The notes under the pieces are model-generated. The model saw only the letters and a program-made list of their open reading frames with translations. It made no database searches and had not been told where the DNA came from. From contig NZ_CP045504.1 of assembly GCF_013376455.1 (NCBI RefSeq), positions 806,001 to 870,000 of the forward strand: a stretch of DNA of 64,000 nucleotides, in the 5' to 3' direction. Position 1 is the first letter of the stretch; every line of letters begins with the position of its first letter. The DNA comes from Desulfolutivibrio sulfodismutans DSM 3696. GTDB taxonomy: Bacteria; Desulfobacterota; Desulfovibrionia; Desulfovibrionales; Desulfovibrionaceae. Below, piece by piece: positions 9,248 through 18,522 of the stretch. Position numbers and translations under genes: made by a program.

Positions 9248-11548
9248 ATGTTGAATCGACGCTGTAAATTCCTTTACGCTGGTGTTGCGGCCCTTTCCAT
9301 ATGGTCCTACGTGATCTATTTCTCCTATGGGCACACGCTGGGAATCCAAAGAGAAAGCCTGTACTTACAAGCTGTTACAGAAGCCAGGATCGCTTTTGAA
9401 AAAGATCTCGCCTATCGGCTCTGGAACGCCCGGCTCGGAGGCGTCTATGCGGAAGAATCGGACCTTGCGCCTCCGAATCCCTATCTGGATATCCCCAATC
9501 GAGACCTGACCATGCCCTCGGGCCAAAAGCTCACCATGGTCAATCCGGCCTATATGACCCGCATGGTCCATGAACTGATGGCCGAGGGGACAGGCCTCAA
9601 AGGACACATCACGAGTCTTACCCCAATCCGCCCGCAAAACGCGCCTACGGAATGGGAGGTCAAGGCCCTGCAATCCTTTAGCAATGGTGTAAAGGAAGTC
9701 CATTATTTGGATAGTGAGAAGGATGAGCCGGTTCTTCGTTTCATGCGGCCCATGTTCGTGGAAAAGCCCTGCCTCAAATGCCACGCCAAGCAGGGATACC
9801 ACCTCGGCGATATCCGGGGCGGCATCAGCGTGACCGTGCCCATGGAGCCCTTTGACCGGACGTTCGCGGTTTTCAGCAGCCAAGAGCAAAACCTGCATGT
9901 CATGATCTGGGCGTTTGGAGTCGGCTTTCTGGTCATCGTGCTTGCCGCAGTATGCTATCTTGATCGTCGGCGCAAATCCTCGGAAGTCGCCGTGCGAAGA
10001 AGCGAGGAACGGTATCGCTCCATTGTCGAGGAACAGGTTGATCTTGTGAGCCGATTTGTCCCGGACGGGACGTTTGTCTATGTCAATCAAGGCTATTGCC
10101 ACTTTTTTGAAAAAAGCCGCGAGGCGCTGGTTGGCACGAAGTGGCACACGATTGTCGAGGGAAACGACATTCCCTGGATACAGGAAAAACTTTCGCGCCT
10201 TAGCCCGCAATCGCCGATTGTGACCATTGAAAACCGCGTCATGAACTCCAAAGGCGACGTGCGCTGGGTGCAGTTCTCCAACCGCGCATTCTTTGATGAT
10301 GCGGGAACCATTGTGGAGATTCAGTCGGTGGGTCGTGACATCACCGAACGCAAGCTCTCCGAGGAGGCCTTGCAAGAGGCCAAGTCCCAGGCCGAAGCGG
10401 CCAGCAGGACAAAATCGGAATTTCTCGCCAACATGAGCCACGAGATACGCACCCCGCTCAATGGCGTCATGGGAATGCTCCAGCTTATCGAGGCGACGCA
10501 TCTTGATGACGAGCAACGCGAATACGCTCATCACGCCCTCACGGCCGCCAAACGGCTGACGAGACTCCTCACGGACATCCTTGACCTGTCGAAAATCGAG
10601 GCAGGCAAACTGAGCCTGCGGGCCTCGCAGTTCGACCTCCGGACAGTCGAACAATCGATCATGGACCTCTTTGCCATGGCCGCCAGGGAGAAAGGCCTCG
10701 GGCTCACGTTTACCATCGACGGGAAGACCCCGGCGACCCTGATCGGCGACGAAGCACGTTTGCTGCAAGTGCTTTTCAACCTCATCGGCAATGCGATCAA
10801 ATTCACCGACCATGGAGACATCGCGGTGGGAATCTCCCCGTTGCCGTTCACCGGGAACGCGTCATGCCGCATCCTGTTTACGATTTCCGACACCGGCATC
10901 GGCATTTCCGAGGAACATGCCCAGGCCATTTTCGAACCGTTTGTCCAGGGCGAGAACGCGTATGTCAGGAGCTACCAGGGGGCCGGGCTCGGTTTGTCGA
11001 TCGTGCGACGACTGGTCACCCTCATGGGCGGTGAACTTGCCCTGGAAAGCACGCCAGGCCAAGGGTCGACGTTCTCTTTTTCTTTGCCCTTCACTCTCCC
11101 CGTCGAAAAGACGTCCGGACAAACCGACACCGAGCAGGACCGTGAGCCTGCCGCCGGATTCTTCAAAATCCTCGTTGTCGAAGATGATGCCCTAAGCAGG
11201 CTCTCCATCGTGCGCTTGCTGCAACGGCATGGGCATGCGGCAATTGCCGCCAATGACGGCCAGGAGGCCCTGCAGCGGCTCAAGGAGCAGGACTTCGACA
11301 TCATCCTGATGGATGTCCAGATGCCTGTCATGGATGGCGTCAAGGCGACCAACGCCATTCGTACCTCTCCGGAATTCAAAGAAAAGTCCACGATCCCGAT
11401 TATTGCGATGACGGCTTACGCCATGGCCGGGGACAAGGAAAAATTTCTGGCCGCTGGCATGGACAGCTACATTTCAAAACCAGTCGATATGGAGATTCTC
11501 AAAGAAGTCATGGCCAGGGTGATGAAAAAGCCGCCCACCCAGGCATAA
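9248..11548 (+). CDS. Membrane hybrid histidine kinase with DUF3365 heme sensor
   Basis: The protein has 766 residues. A first membrane helix (about 10-28) is followed by a periplasmic DUF3365/Tll0287-like domain (about 35-205) containing a c-type heme motif CLKCH at 175-179, then a second helix (about 217-238). The cytosolic part has a PAS domain (about 250-375), HisKA (His in [15 protein letters not shown], about 400), HATPase ([23 protein letters not shown]) and a C-terminal receiver ([13 protein letters not shown]). The heme suggests redox or gas (NO, O2) sensing across the membrane. The agga site 6 nt upstream fixes the start. No dedicated regulator gene follows. Confidence 0.92.
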   Translation: MLNRRCKFLYAGVAALSIWSYVIYFSYGHTLGIQRESLYLQAVTEARIAFEKDLAYRLWNARLGGVYAEESDLAPPNPYLDIPNRDLTMPSGQKLTMVNPAYMTRMVHELMAEGTGLKGHITSLTPIRPQNAPTEWEVKALQSFSNGVKEVHYLDSEKDEPVLRFMRPMFVEKPCLKCHAKQGYHLGDIRGGISVTVPMEPFDRTFAVFSSQEQNLHVMIWAFGVGFLVIVLAAVCYLDRRRKSSEVAVRRSEERYRSIVEEQVDLVSRFVPDGTFVYVNQGYCHFFEKSREALVGTKWHTIVEGNDIPWIQEKLSRLSPQSPIVTIENRVMNSKGDVRWVQFSNRAFFDDAGTIVEIQSVGRDITERKLSEEALQEAKSQAEAASRTKSEFLANMSHEIRTPLNGVMGMLQLIEATHLDDEQREYAHHALTAAKRLTRLLTDILDLSKIEAGKLSLRASQFDLRTVEQSIMDLFAMAAREKGLGLTFTIDGKTPATLIGDEARLLQVLFNLIGNAIKFTDHGDIAVGISPLPFTGNASCRILFTISDTGIGISEEHAQAIFEPFVQGENAYVRSYQGAGLGLSIVRRLVTLMGGELALESTPGQGSTFSFSLPFTLPVEKTSGQTDTEQDREPAAGFFKILVVEDDALSRLSIVRLLQRHGHAAIAANDGQEALQRLKEQDFDIILMDVQMPVMDGVKATNAIRTSPEFKEKSTIPIIAMTAYAMAGDKEKFLAAGMDSYISKPVDMEILKEVMARVMKKPPTQA

Positions 11549-11957
11549 GTCCGTCCCAAGGCGCCCCCTTCCCCATTCTATCATCATGGCGGAACCCCGC
11601 CCTCGCTGCCCCCTCCAGGAACTGAAGGGCCGCTTGGCAAGTTCATGGCGGCCAGGCCATCGATCCCCGAAATGATGCGGAGACTGGCAAAGACGGTGCG
11701 CCCCACTCCCCGGCCTGCTGGTGCAAACCGCGATCCCGATATGTTTCGGTTTGCCTTCCCACAGCGCCTCTGGCCTTTCCGCAGTTTGACGGAATATCGC
11801 GATTTGTTTGCCGGGCAGCGCCCCTCCACGGAGACATGCCCCGGGTAGTTTTATAATTATAAGGAAGTACGGCATGTTCCAAAAAAGGAGCACTGGCATG
11901 ATCACTGCTCATTGTCCGGCAACACCATATGCAGCACAACCTTGAGGAGAGAAAACT
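11549..11957. other. Intergenic region, no gene seen
   Basis: This stretch of 409 bases follows the kinase. Short frames exist on both strands, but none has a convincing start, conserved features or coding-like composition. The last 100 bases (AT-rich, with gaggaga just before 11,958) should contain the promoter and ribosome binding site of the next small gene. Confidence 0.4.
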
Positions 11958-12239
11958 ATGAACGCCATTCGCACCGCATGTATCACCCTGACCGTCGTCG
12001 TCGGGATCGCTTTGACCAACCAGGCCCAGGCCTTCGACCTCTTCGGACTTCTCGACGCCCCCGACGTGGACACGACTGGCTCCCTTTTGGCGATCAGCAA
12101 CGAACCGACCTATTTGGGAAACCCCTTAACGATCAGCAACGAACCGGTCTACAAGGGAAATCCTCTGACAATCAGCAATGAACCCGTCTACAAGAACACG
12201 CCCAGGCTGTCCGGAACGACCAGCATCATTCGACGCTAA
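11958..12239 (+). CDS. Small exported repeat protein
   Basis: The 93-residue product has a clear signal peptide (residues 1-24, cleavage after NQAQA). It then has three tandem copies of a 13-residue unit, [L]-[AT]-I-S-N-E-P-x-Y-x-G-N-P, at about residues 43-81, and a short basic tail ending IIRR. A strong ribosome binding site (gaggaga) lies about 8 nt before the ATG. I do not recognise a family. The mature protein would be about 70 residues and mostly repeat, so a fibre-forming, surface or binding peptide is possible. It lacks the Leu-rich C-terminal tail shared by the seven larger exported proteins nearby. Confidence 0.7.
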   Translation: MNAIRTACITLTVVVGIALTNQAQAFDLFGLLDAPDVDTTGSLLAISNEPTYLGNPLTISNEPVYKGNPLTISNEPVYKNTPRLSGTTSIIRR

Positions 12240-12261
12240 CAATTCATGGCATGTAACAACA

Positions 12262-12296
12262 CACGAGTGGAACGCTGATACAGCGTTTCACTCGTG
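12262..12296 (+). terminator. Long perfect hairpin after the repeat protein
   Basis: A 16-bp stem (one G-U pair) with a 3-nt loop starts 22 bases after the stop codon. No T run follows, so it may be an mRNA-stabilising or Rho-assisted terminator rather than a classic one. Confidence 0.6.
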
Positions 12297-12728
12297 CGTG
12301 ATTGCGCACTGAATGGTTCATGGCGATATATTCGACTCGCATCGTCGCCGGAGAGAAGTCAGGATCGGGATGCTCGGAAATATCTTGCCCCGTCCACTCG
12401 GCGCCGCCTGGAATCCATCAGCCATCCGCTCTCCAGACCGGCGTGAGAGTATCCTCGCAGCACTATCCGTATATCTCTCCGGCGCCAAAGGTCTTCCCCG
12501 TATCCTCAACAGCCAGCCGTTGCACACATACCATGAAGCATAACAATGGGTTGCGGAAAATGTGCAATATTTTGCTTGCACATACATATATCCTTCTGTA
12601 TTAAAAAAAATGATTCACATTTCTACAGGAATGCTTGCGATTGAATGATTGAAAGTCCGTAATGGAGTGAATTTTCGATTCCCCGTTCACCCAGACACAT
12701 ACCATGAACTCCAGCAAGGAGAACCGGC
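12297..12728. other. Intergenic region before the first DUF1566 gene
   Basis: These 432 bases hold no supported gene. The right part (12,540-12,680) is markedly AT-rich and should contain the promoter of the DUF1566 gene. The ribosome binding site caaggag lies about 8 nt before its ATG. Confidence 0.4.
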
Positions 12729-13766
12729 ATGCACCACGTCAGGATGATCATTTCGCGTGGCTTCAGATCGTTCCCAAAGATGCTGCTGTTATCCTCATTC
12801 GTTACAATGTTTTTTCTGTATTCCATGGTCGTATCGGCCCAAGCTTATAAATTGACCGTGACCGGCATTTCCACCTGCTACAACGACACGGCGCAGATCC
12901 CCTGCCCGGCATCCGGCCAGGATTTCTACGGCCAGGATGGAAACTATCGCATGGGTACGGCCCTGTCCTATACGGCAAACGGCGACACCATAACCGACCA
13001 GGTCACGGGACTCATCTGGCAGGCCGGGAATCAGGCAGGCATCCTCAACTGGGACAATGCCGTTTCCTATTGCGAGAATCTCGATCTGGCCGGACAGACG
13101 GACTGGCGGCTGCCCACCCGCAAGGAACTGCTCAGCATCACCGACGACGGACGCGTGGAACCGGCCATCAATCCGACTTTTCCCTGTGTCAACAACCTGT
13201 ATTGGACCATCTCCAAGGATGGAGATCCCTATACCGCCTATCGCTATTCCGTTGATTTCAATGCCGGGCAGTGGGGAAAGTCATACATGTCCGTGGAAAA
13301 TAACGTCCGTTGCGTCCGGGGGGGCTCCATCCCCGAATCCGTCTATGTCAATAACGGCGACGGCACGGTCACGGATTCCACCACCGGACTGGTTTGGGAA
13401 CGGGCCGGAAGCGACGCCAACATGACCTGGAAGGACGCCCTGGCCTATTGCGAGAATCGGGACACGGGGGGCAAGACGGAGTGGCGGTTGCCCAACAAAA
13501 AGGAGTTGGAGACCCTGATCTTTGACTCGGCCGACGAAATGCCCATCTCGCCGGAATTCATCGAGCCCGCCCCCGGCCGCCGTTACTGGAGCGGTTCGCC
13601 CTATGTCTGTCCCCGCGCGGAGTCCTGGCGAGTGGATTTCGACGCCGCCAAGGCGAGCTACTACGGGAATCTCCGGTACTACATGTATTATGTCCGTTGC
13701 GTGTACAGCGGGGGAACATCCGCATCGACGGTCCCCGCCAATTCACTACTTCTTATCAACAACTGA
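12729..13766 (+). CDS. Exported protein with two DUF1566 (Lcl C-type) domains
   Basis: The 345-residue protein has a signal peptide (about 1-39, cleavage after SAQA) and two DUF1566 domains, about 85-200 and 205-335. Each shows the family core: D-x-[VS]-T-[GS]-L-[IV]-W near its start, then CENxDxxGxTxWRLPxxKEL, then a YW...S strand and a final 'Y...VRCV' with paired cysteines. DUF1566 domains are C-type-lectin-like and usually found in surface or secreted proteins; ligands are mostly unknown. The C-terminus PANSLLLINN is a Leu/Ile-rich tail shared with six other proteins in the window. Monocistronic. Confidence 0.85.
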   Translation: MHHVRMIISRGFRSFPKMLLLSSFVTMFFLYSMVVSAQAYKLTVTGISTCYNDTAQIPCPASGQDFYGQDGNYRMGTALSYTANGDTITDQVTGLIWQAGNQAGILNWDNAVSYCENLDLAGQTDWRLPTRKELLSITDDGRVEPAINPTFPCVNNLYWTISKDGDPYTAYRYSVDFNAGQWGKSYMSVENNVRCVRGGSIPESVYVNNGDGTVTDSTTGLVWERAGSDANMTWKDALAYCENRDTGGKTEWRLPNKKELETLIFDSADEMPISPEFIEPAPGRRYWSGSPYVCPRAESWRVDFDAAKASYYGNLRYYMYYVRCVYSGGTSASTVPANSLLLINN

Positions 13767-13870
13767 TCACATGCACGATTCCGCAGCATAACGTCATGCT
13801 GCTGGTCATCTGCCCGGTTCCGGCATGAACAGGCCTTTCGGTGCGCGGCTGCGGCGCCCTCGGGAGGGGA

Positions 13871-14851
13871 TCACTCGCCGTTTAACAGTAAAAGCCCCTG
13901 TGGAACGGATGCGGCCAGGGGACCAGAGCCTCCTTCATAGGCATAGACCCACTCGCCGAAACGGATGACATTCGTCAATTGCGAGTACCCTATCCAAAAA
14001 TACCCCTGCTCACCCCAGGTGGTGTTCCAGCTGTTCTTGCACAAGAAGGCGCTCTTGCTATCATCCCAGCCAACGACCAAGACAAAATGTCCGCCCCGAT
14101 ACGTTCCGGACACCTGCTCGTACACCCCTGCGGTGTAGTCATAAAAGTCGGAATAAATCACCATGCGGGCCACGACCGGCCCAGAGACGAACACCGCCGA
14201 TTTGATCACGTCCGGAGTGGTGAGCTGGCCGGAGTTGGCATAATTCCAGGACGCAAACGTGTAGGGCGCCAGTTCCCAATTGGCGCAGGCATTGTCGCAC
14301 TCGCCCATCGTGTTGGCATAGGGATAGCAGGCTTCCGTGCTTGTTCCGGTATCGCGCAAATAATTTGAGGACATGCTTGCAGTTCCCGAGGTGCAATCGC
14401 CGGCTCCGGAGCAGGACAGAGGGATTTGCTCGGAAAGATCGAGGTTCGTCCCCGGACGGTTGTAAACCCGCAACAGTTTCGATTCCAGGGCCGCCACCGG
14501 AGCGAACACATAGCAACTGCCGCAGGTTTTCTGGTCACGCACGGGCGTCACATAATTTTTCCCATCATAGTTCCGCCAGTCCAAGGCGGCAGGCAGCTCT
14601 GCGGCCGGAAGCGGGGCGCGTCGTCTAGGCACGGCCCCTTCGCCCTGCTCCGGCAGGCCGCCAGCCAACCGCGCCTTCTCCTCCGGCGTCAAACGGGAGA
14701 CAGAGGTTTCCCCGGCCGTCCATGAAAGGTTCTTTTCGGCTATCAGACGCTGCAGTTCCGGCAGGGTAAGATCCTGCGCCATGGCCGGATGCGCCAGGAT
14801 ACTGCAACACACGCACAACAGGAATTTTCTCAGTATGGCTTGACTGAACAT
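13871..14851 (-). CDS. Exported papain-family (C1) cysteine protease
   Basis: The protein has 326 residues. A signal peptide (1-25, cleavage after AMA) is followed by a short propeptide-like region (about 27-88) and a C1 peptidase domain. The oxyanion Gln107 and catalytic Cys113 are in DQKTCGSCYVFA (Tyr replaces the usual Trp after the Cys). The catalytic His is in GGHFVLVVGW (about 259) and the Asn in CKNSWNTTWGEQGY (about 278). All residues needed for activity are present. The tail VPQGLLLLNGE matches the C-terminal motif of its neighbours. It lies convergent to the DUF1566 gene at 12,729 and could process exported proteins (inference). Confidence 0.9.
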   Translation of the reverse strand: MFSQAILRKFLLCVCCSILAHPAMAQDLTLPELQRLIAEKNLSWTAGETSVSRLTPEEKARLAGGLPEQGEGAVPRRRAPLPAAELPAALDWRNYDGKNYVTPVRDQKTCGSCYVFAPVAALESKLLRVYNRPGTNLDLSEQIPLSCSGAGDCTSGTASMSSNYLRDTGTSTEACYPYANTMGECDNACANWELAPYTFASWNYANSGQLTTPDVIKSAVFVSGPVVARMVIYSDFYDYTAGVYEQVSGTYRGGHFVLVVGWDDSKSAFLCKNSWNTTWGEQGYFWIGYSQLTNVIRFGEWVYAYEGGSGPLAASVPQGLLLLNGE

Positions 14852-15086
14852 CAGACATCTCCAGGGTTGCCGTTTTCCTGGGCACCAGACCCAAAGCCGC
14901 CTCGCAGCATTGAACGTTCACATTCCGAAGAGAAACGAAAAACACCATGACCTCTTGGACTTTGGTCAAGCAGCGTTCCGATCTCTCCACCCATCCCGAT
15001 CATGGCCAAGCGCCGCCTGGACATCCGTCTTTCGTGCAACGCCGCCGCCTGTCCCTCGTGTTGCGCCCCTTGGAAAATACGCCCCG

Positions 15087-15452
15087 CTAGCCACCGGCAA
15101 GCTTGGCCGAATACCCGAGTTTTTTCAGTTCGAGAACCAGGATATCCCGATGGTCGCCCTGAATCTCGATGACGCCGTCCTTGACCGTACCGCCTGCGCC
15201 GCAGCGTTGCTTCAGTTGTTTGGCCAAGGCTTCGAGCTTCTCCGCCGACAGGGGAACGCCCGTTATGCAGGACACGCCCTTGCCTTTGCGGCCCTTGGTC
15301 TGCCTGGATATCCGCACGATCCCGTCGCCTTTTGGCGTACCCGGCGTCCTGGAGCAGGCGCAACGGGAAACAGGGTGACCGCAGCCGGGGCACATCTTGC
15401 CCTGGTCGGTGGAATAGACCAGACAGGAATTCTTCCGTTGGTGCACTGCCAT
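15087..15452 (-). CDS. SUI1/eIF1-like translation factor (YciH family)
   Basis: The start at 15452 gives 121 residues beginning MAVHQRKNSCLVYSTD, the usual N-terminus of bacterial YciH/SUI1 proteins. A zinc-ribbon-like pair CPGC and CAC (about 20-35) is followed by the SUI1 fold (about 45-121) with KGRKGKGVSxITG and the terminal GxxRDILVxELKKLGY. Bacterial homologues resemble eIF1 and may influence start-codon fidelity or stress translation; the physiological role is not settled. A longer upstream frame exists but has no ribosome binding site or conservation. Confidence 0.85.
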   Translation of the reverse strand: MAVHQRKNSCLVYSTDQGKMCPGCGHPVSRCACSRTPGTPKGDGIVRISRQTKGRKGKGVSCITGVPLSAEKLEALAKQLKQRCGAGGTVKDGVIEIQGDHRDILVLELKKLGYSAKLAGG

Positions 15453-15760
15453 ACAATTCTCACGCCCAGGTTGCCGGAGGCGGGTTTGATCGTCCAAAGA
15501 TTCCTGAAATCCAACTACACTGGATGGGGATTGCAGATCAAGACCCATGGGCTGCCGGAGGCTTTAAAAAACACCGGCAGACGCCATGCGCCCCCTTTTT
15601 CGAACAACCTGCGGGCGCAAGCGAAAAACCTCGCCTGCATGATCGATCCCACGGAAGAATGCTGCACCACCGGGTCGGGCAACACGAATAGCCCGGCTCC
15701 AAGGTTCCCTGCGGACGGGATTTTCTTCAGAGCCGGGCCGCAATACCGCGATTGGCCAGC
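15453..15760. other. Intergenic region, no gene seen
   Basis: The 308 bases between the SUI1 gene and the next DUF1566 gene contain an inverted-repeat-like pair of 'gccggctcc/gagccgggcc' sequences (15,690-15,742) that could form a weak terminator for the DUF1566 gene. Nothing else is recognisable. Confidence 0.35.
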
Positions 15761-17017
15761 CTATTCTCCGTTCAAGATCAGATTGATGACCGGAAGAACC
15801 GCGTTTACGGCACGAGCCGTGCGCACTGGCCAGATATACCAACTGTCTTCCTTGATCCTGTCGTACATGTATCCCTTTCTGAAATCGACACAGAAGTTGT
15901 TGGCCCAGTATTCATAATAACTTGTAGAGGTCCAGTAATAGTTATGTACGGCCCCCTGGATGTACACATTGCTGAAGGGATGGCCGCTTGGCAGGGCCGG
16001 GGATGTATTTTCATAGTCCATCAGGCTTAACAATTCCCGGACATTGGGGACACGCCAGTCGCCGTCCTTGGAGCCGTCGCTCAGACCACAGTCGCCATGG
16101 GATATCCCGGCCACGGCCGAGGGCGTGGACGACCAGTATTTCTTACCCAAGGGGGGGGCGCAATTCGCGTTCTTGAGCCAGACCAACCCCGTAAGCCGGT
16201 CGGTCACCGTACCGTCTCCAGTGTCAACAAACCGGGGCTCAGGCCAGGCCGCGCCGGGCCGCAGATCGCCGTCCTGTCCTGTGCCTGCGCAGTCAATGAC
16301 TGTCCCGGCCGTATTGTAGCATGTGGTCTGCCCGGTTCGGGGGATGGCCGTGACTCCCGTGGTGCGGGCTTTTTTGACCGCCAACACGTAATAGGCCCCG
16401 GTCTTGTCGTGATAATAAAAGGTACCCCGCCGAAAATCGATGGCAAAGGCCTGGGTGGGGCTCATGGGGTCGATCCGGTCGTTGTGGGTCGTGCTCGACC
16501 AGAAAAACGGCGAGACCTGATCTGTGAACTGCACGTTCAGGAAGGGATGGTTCGCGGGAAGTGCGGGTGCATAGCGATCATAGTCGAGCAGGGATTCAAG
16601 CTCGTTGATGCTCGGCAGGCGCCACTCGCCGACCGCAGACCCGTCGGTAAGGCCGCATTGACCATCCGCAAGGTTGTTGGCGAAATTCAGGGCGTTTTGC
16701 CAGGAGAACATCTGGGAGTTGCAGTAGGCATTTTTCAGCCAGACAAGCCCGGTCAGGTTGTCAGTCACTGAACCGTCCGCATTGTCCGTGAACCTGGGAT
16801 CGGGCCATGCCACGCCGGCCTGGAATTCGCCGTCCTGGCCGGTCCCAGGGCAGGGGGTGGGCAGGACCGTACCGGTGTAGGGAATGTAGTAGCAGGTTTT
16901 CTGTCCGGTTTTCGGAACCTGCGCCAGGGGAGCCGCTTGACAAATGTGGGGGATGACAAGAATCGCCAGCAAAGCGAGAATGAGCATGTGCGCGGTTTTC
17001 ATCGTTTTCCTCGTCAT
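15761..17017 (-). CDS. Exported protein with two DUF1566 domains
   Basis: The 418-residue protein has a signal peptide (about 1-28, cleavage after CQA). Two homologous halves each start with P-[KR]-T-G-Q-[KT]-T-C-Y and 'GTGQDG[ED][FL][QR]-GxAWPxPRF' and run into a DUF1566 core (SVTDNLTGLVWLKN ... GEWRLPSINELESLLDY ... YWTSTSY ... DFRKGxxY). The family is C-type-lectin-like; the ligand is unknown. The tail AVLPVINLILNGE carries the shared C-terminal motif. It is the longest of three DUF1566 proteins here and is only distantly related to the other two. Confidence 0.85.
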   Translation of the reverse strand: MTRKTMKTAHMLILALLAILVIPHICQAAPLAQVPKTGQKTCYYIPYTGTVLPTPCPGTGQDGEFQAGVAWPDPRFTDNADGSVTDNLTGLVWLKNAYCNSQMFSWQNALNFANNLADGQCGLTDGSAVGEWRLPSINELESLLDYDRYAPALPANHPFLNVQFTDQVSPFFWSSTTHNDRIDPMSPTQAFAIDFRRGTFYYHDKTGAYYVLAVKKARTTGVTAIPRTGQTTCYNTAGTVIDCAGTGQDGDLRPGAAWPEPRFVDTGDGTVTDRLTGLVWLKNANCAPPLGKKYWSSTPSAVAGISHGDCGLSDGSKDGDWRVPNVRELLSLMDYENTSPALPSGHPFSNVYIQGAVHNYYWTSTSYYEYWANNFCVDFRKGYMYDRIKEDSWYIWPVRTARAVNAVLPVINLILNGE

Positions 17018-17506
17018 GGGTTAGGCGATGCCGTTTTTCCACCAAGGCCCCTGTCCTCTCGGCGGTTCATCTGATTTTATTCACAAAATAAGTATCGGTG
17101 CTCCTTTTCTCTTTCAGCACACTGTAAAAATACACAAACTTCCCGCAATGTCAAAACATACATGAATTTACAACGCACTTTTAACAAAACTCGCGTGGAT
17201 ATTTAAATAATTTCCCAGCATCCCTGTTCTGAATAGATTCCTGCAAGACTCATAATCCCAACATGTTCTTCATAAAATCCTTCATCATACCTATAAACCA
17301 TGAAAAAGGCATTCGCACGAAGCCTGGATATACCGCTGTCACCTCTCAATCTCCTCCTTATGGTGTCAGTCGAATGGGGGCGCCTCCGATGACCGCTTCG
17401 TCACCAAGAAGGGAAAAAGTCCTCCGGGCGACCAGGATACGGCCAGCGGACCTAAAGATTCGCGGCTGTCATCCGAAAAGATGATAAACCGGGATTGTAA
17501 CCAGGG
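17018..17506. other. AT-rich intergenic region
   Basis: These 489 bases separate divergent genes. The part at 17,060-17,300 is strongly AT-rich and probably holds promoters for both sides. A 73-codon frame near 17,263 has no ribosome binding site or recognisable features and was not accepted. Confidence 0.4.
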
Positions 17507-18343
17507 ATGGCCAAAATGGCTCTTTCCGACCTCGAACGATATCTTGTCTACCAGTCATCATCCCAGCTCCTCCAGCAGGATCTGATAACCAATGCGTTGT
17601 TGCAGGGCGGGGCGGTTGGCAGAGATTTACGAAATCTGCTCTTTTCTGAAAACGAAAGTGTAACCTTGACCAACCCGTACGATGAAGCGATTACAGGGAC
17701 TTTGCGGGCCGATTCTCGGGCAGTAAAGCAAAATTCCAAAAATGTTTCCGAAGCTTCAAGCATGATGGGGATTGCGAAAGAAGGCGTTGCGGGCATCCAA
17801 ACCGCCCTCGAAGAGCTGGCTCAAATCATTGACGATATCAATAGCGGAACGCTCAGTGGATCAAGCGCGACAGTGCAAGATAATTACAACAACCTCAAAA
17901 ATCAAATTCTCGGATATATTTCCAATACAGAATACAATGGCATTTACATGCTTGACAGCACCAAATGGGGAACGGAACAGATAGACAGCAATGGAGCTGT
18001 ATATATTCAGGCGTTCATTAATGATGGGTTCAAAGTGAACTTCCAAGCAGTCAATCAACTTGATTTCAACAGTTTGGATTCGACCAAACTGGCAACACCC
18101 GCTGATCTCAATAGCCAGAAAGCATTGGTCGACAGCCTCGCCTCAAGCATTGATGCCATTCACGAAATATATGAAAACAGGGAAAGCGGTTTAGCACAGC
18201 AGGCCGTGCAGTTGAATTCTCAGTCCGCCTTATTGGCGCAGGCAGCAGAGAACAGACGACAGTCGCCAACGAAATCCATGGAATCCATCTTGCTGGATTT
18301 TGTAGCAACGACAACGGGAACTCTGGTAGACGAGTCGAGTTGA
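17507..18343 (+). CDS. Orphan flagellin-like protein
   Basis: The protein has 278 residues, mostly predicted amphipathic helix. The central part (about 80-150) resembles the flagellin/hook-associated D1 region: VSEASSMMGIAKEGVAGIQ, then NSGTLSGSSATVQDNYNNLKNQI and a YNGIYMLDSTKWG segment. The C-terminal part is helical again. The usual hypervariable middle is short. No flagellar genes are nearby and base composition is lower in GC than the neighbours, which suggests transfer. It could be a flagellin-related secreted protein or a decoy filament subunit. An alternative start is at 17516. Confidence 0.6.
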   Translation: MAKMALSDLERYLVYQSSSQLLQQDLITNALLQGGAVGRDLRNLLFSENESVTLTNPYDEAITGTLRADSRAVKQNSKNVSEASSMMGIAKEGVAGIQTALEELAQIIDDINSGTLSGSSATVQDNYNNLKNQILGYISNTEYNGIYMLDSTKWGTEQIDSNGAVYIQAFINDGFKVNFQAVNQLDFNSLDSTKLATPADLNSQKALVDSLASSIDAIHEIYENRESGLAQQAVQLNSQSALLAQAAENRRQSPTKSMESILLDFVATTTGTLVDESS

Positions 18344-18522
18344 CTGTTGTGAAACCAGCGTGAAGTGGTTCCCGGAGTAGCCCCCAATTCAACCGGACAT
18401 CCTGGCGAACCGAGGAGGTCGTGCTAGAGGTATGTCCAGACAGAGTGCTCACAAGTATCCTATAGTCGAGGTGTTCGGGGGCCAACCTGGAATCGCCTGG
18501 AAGGCGGATGGTGGAGCAACGT

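Noticed and set aside
17263-17484. 73-codon frame before the flagellin-like gene
   Set aside because: No ribosome binding site and no recognisable protein features.
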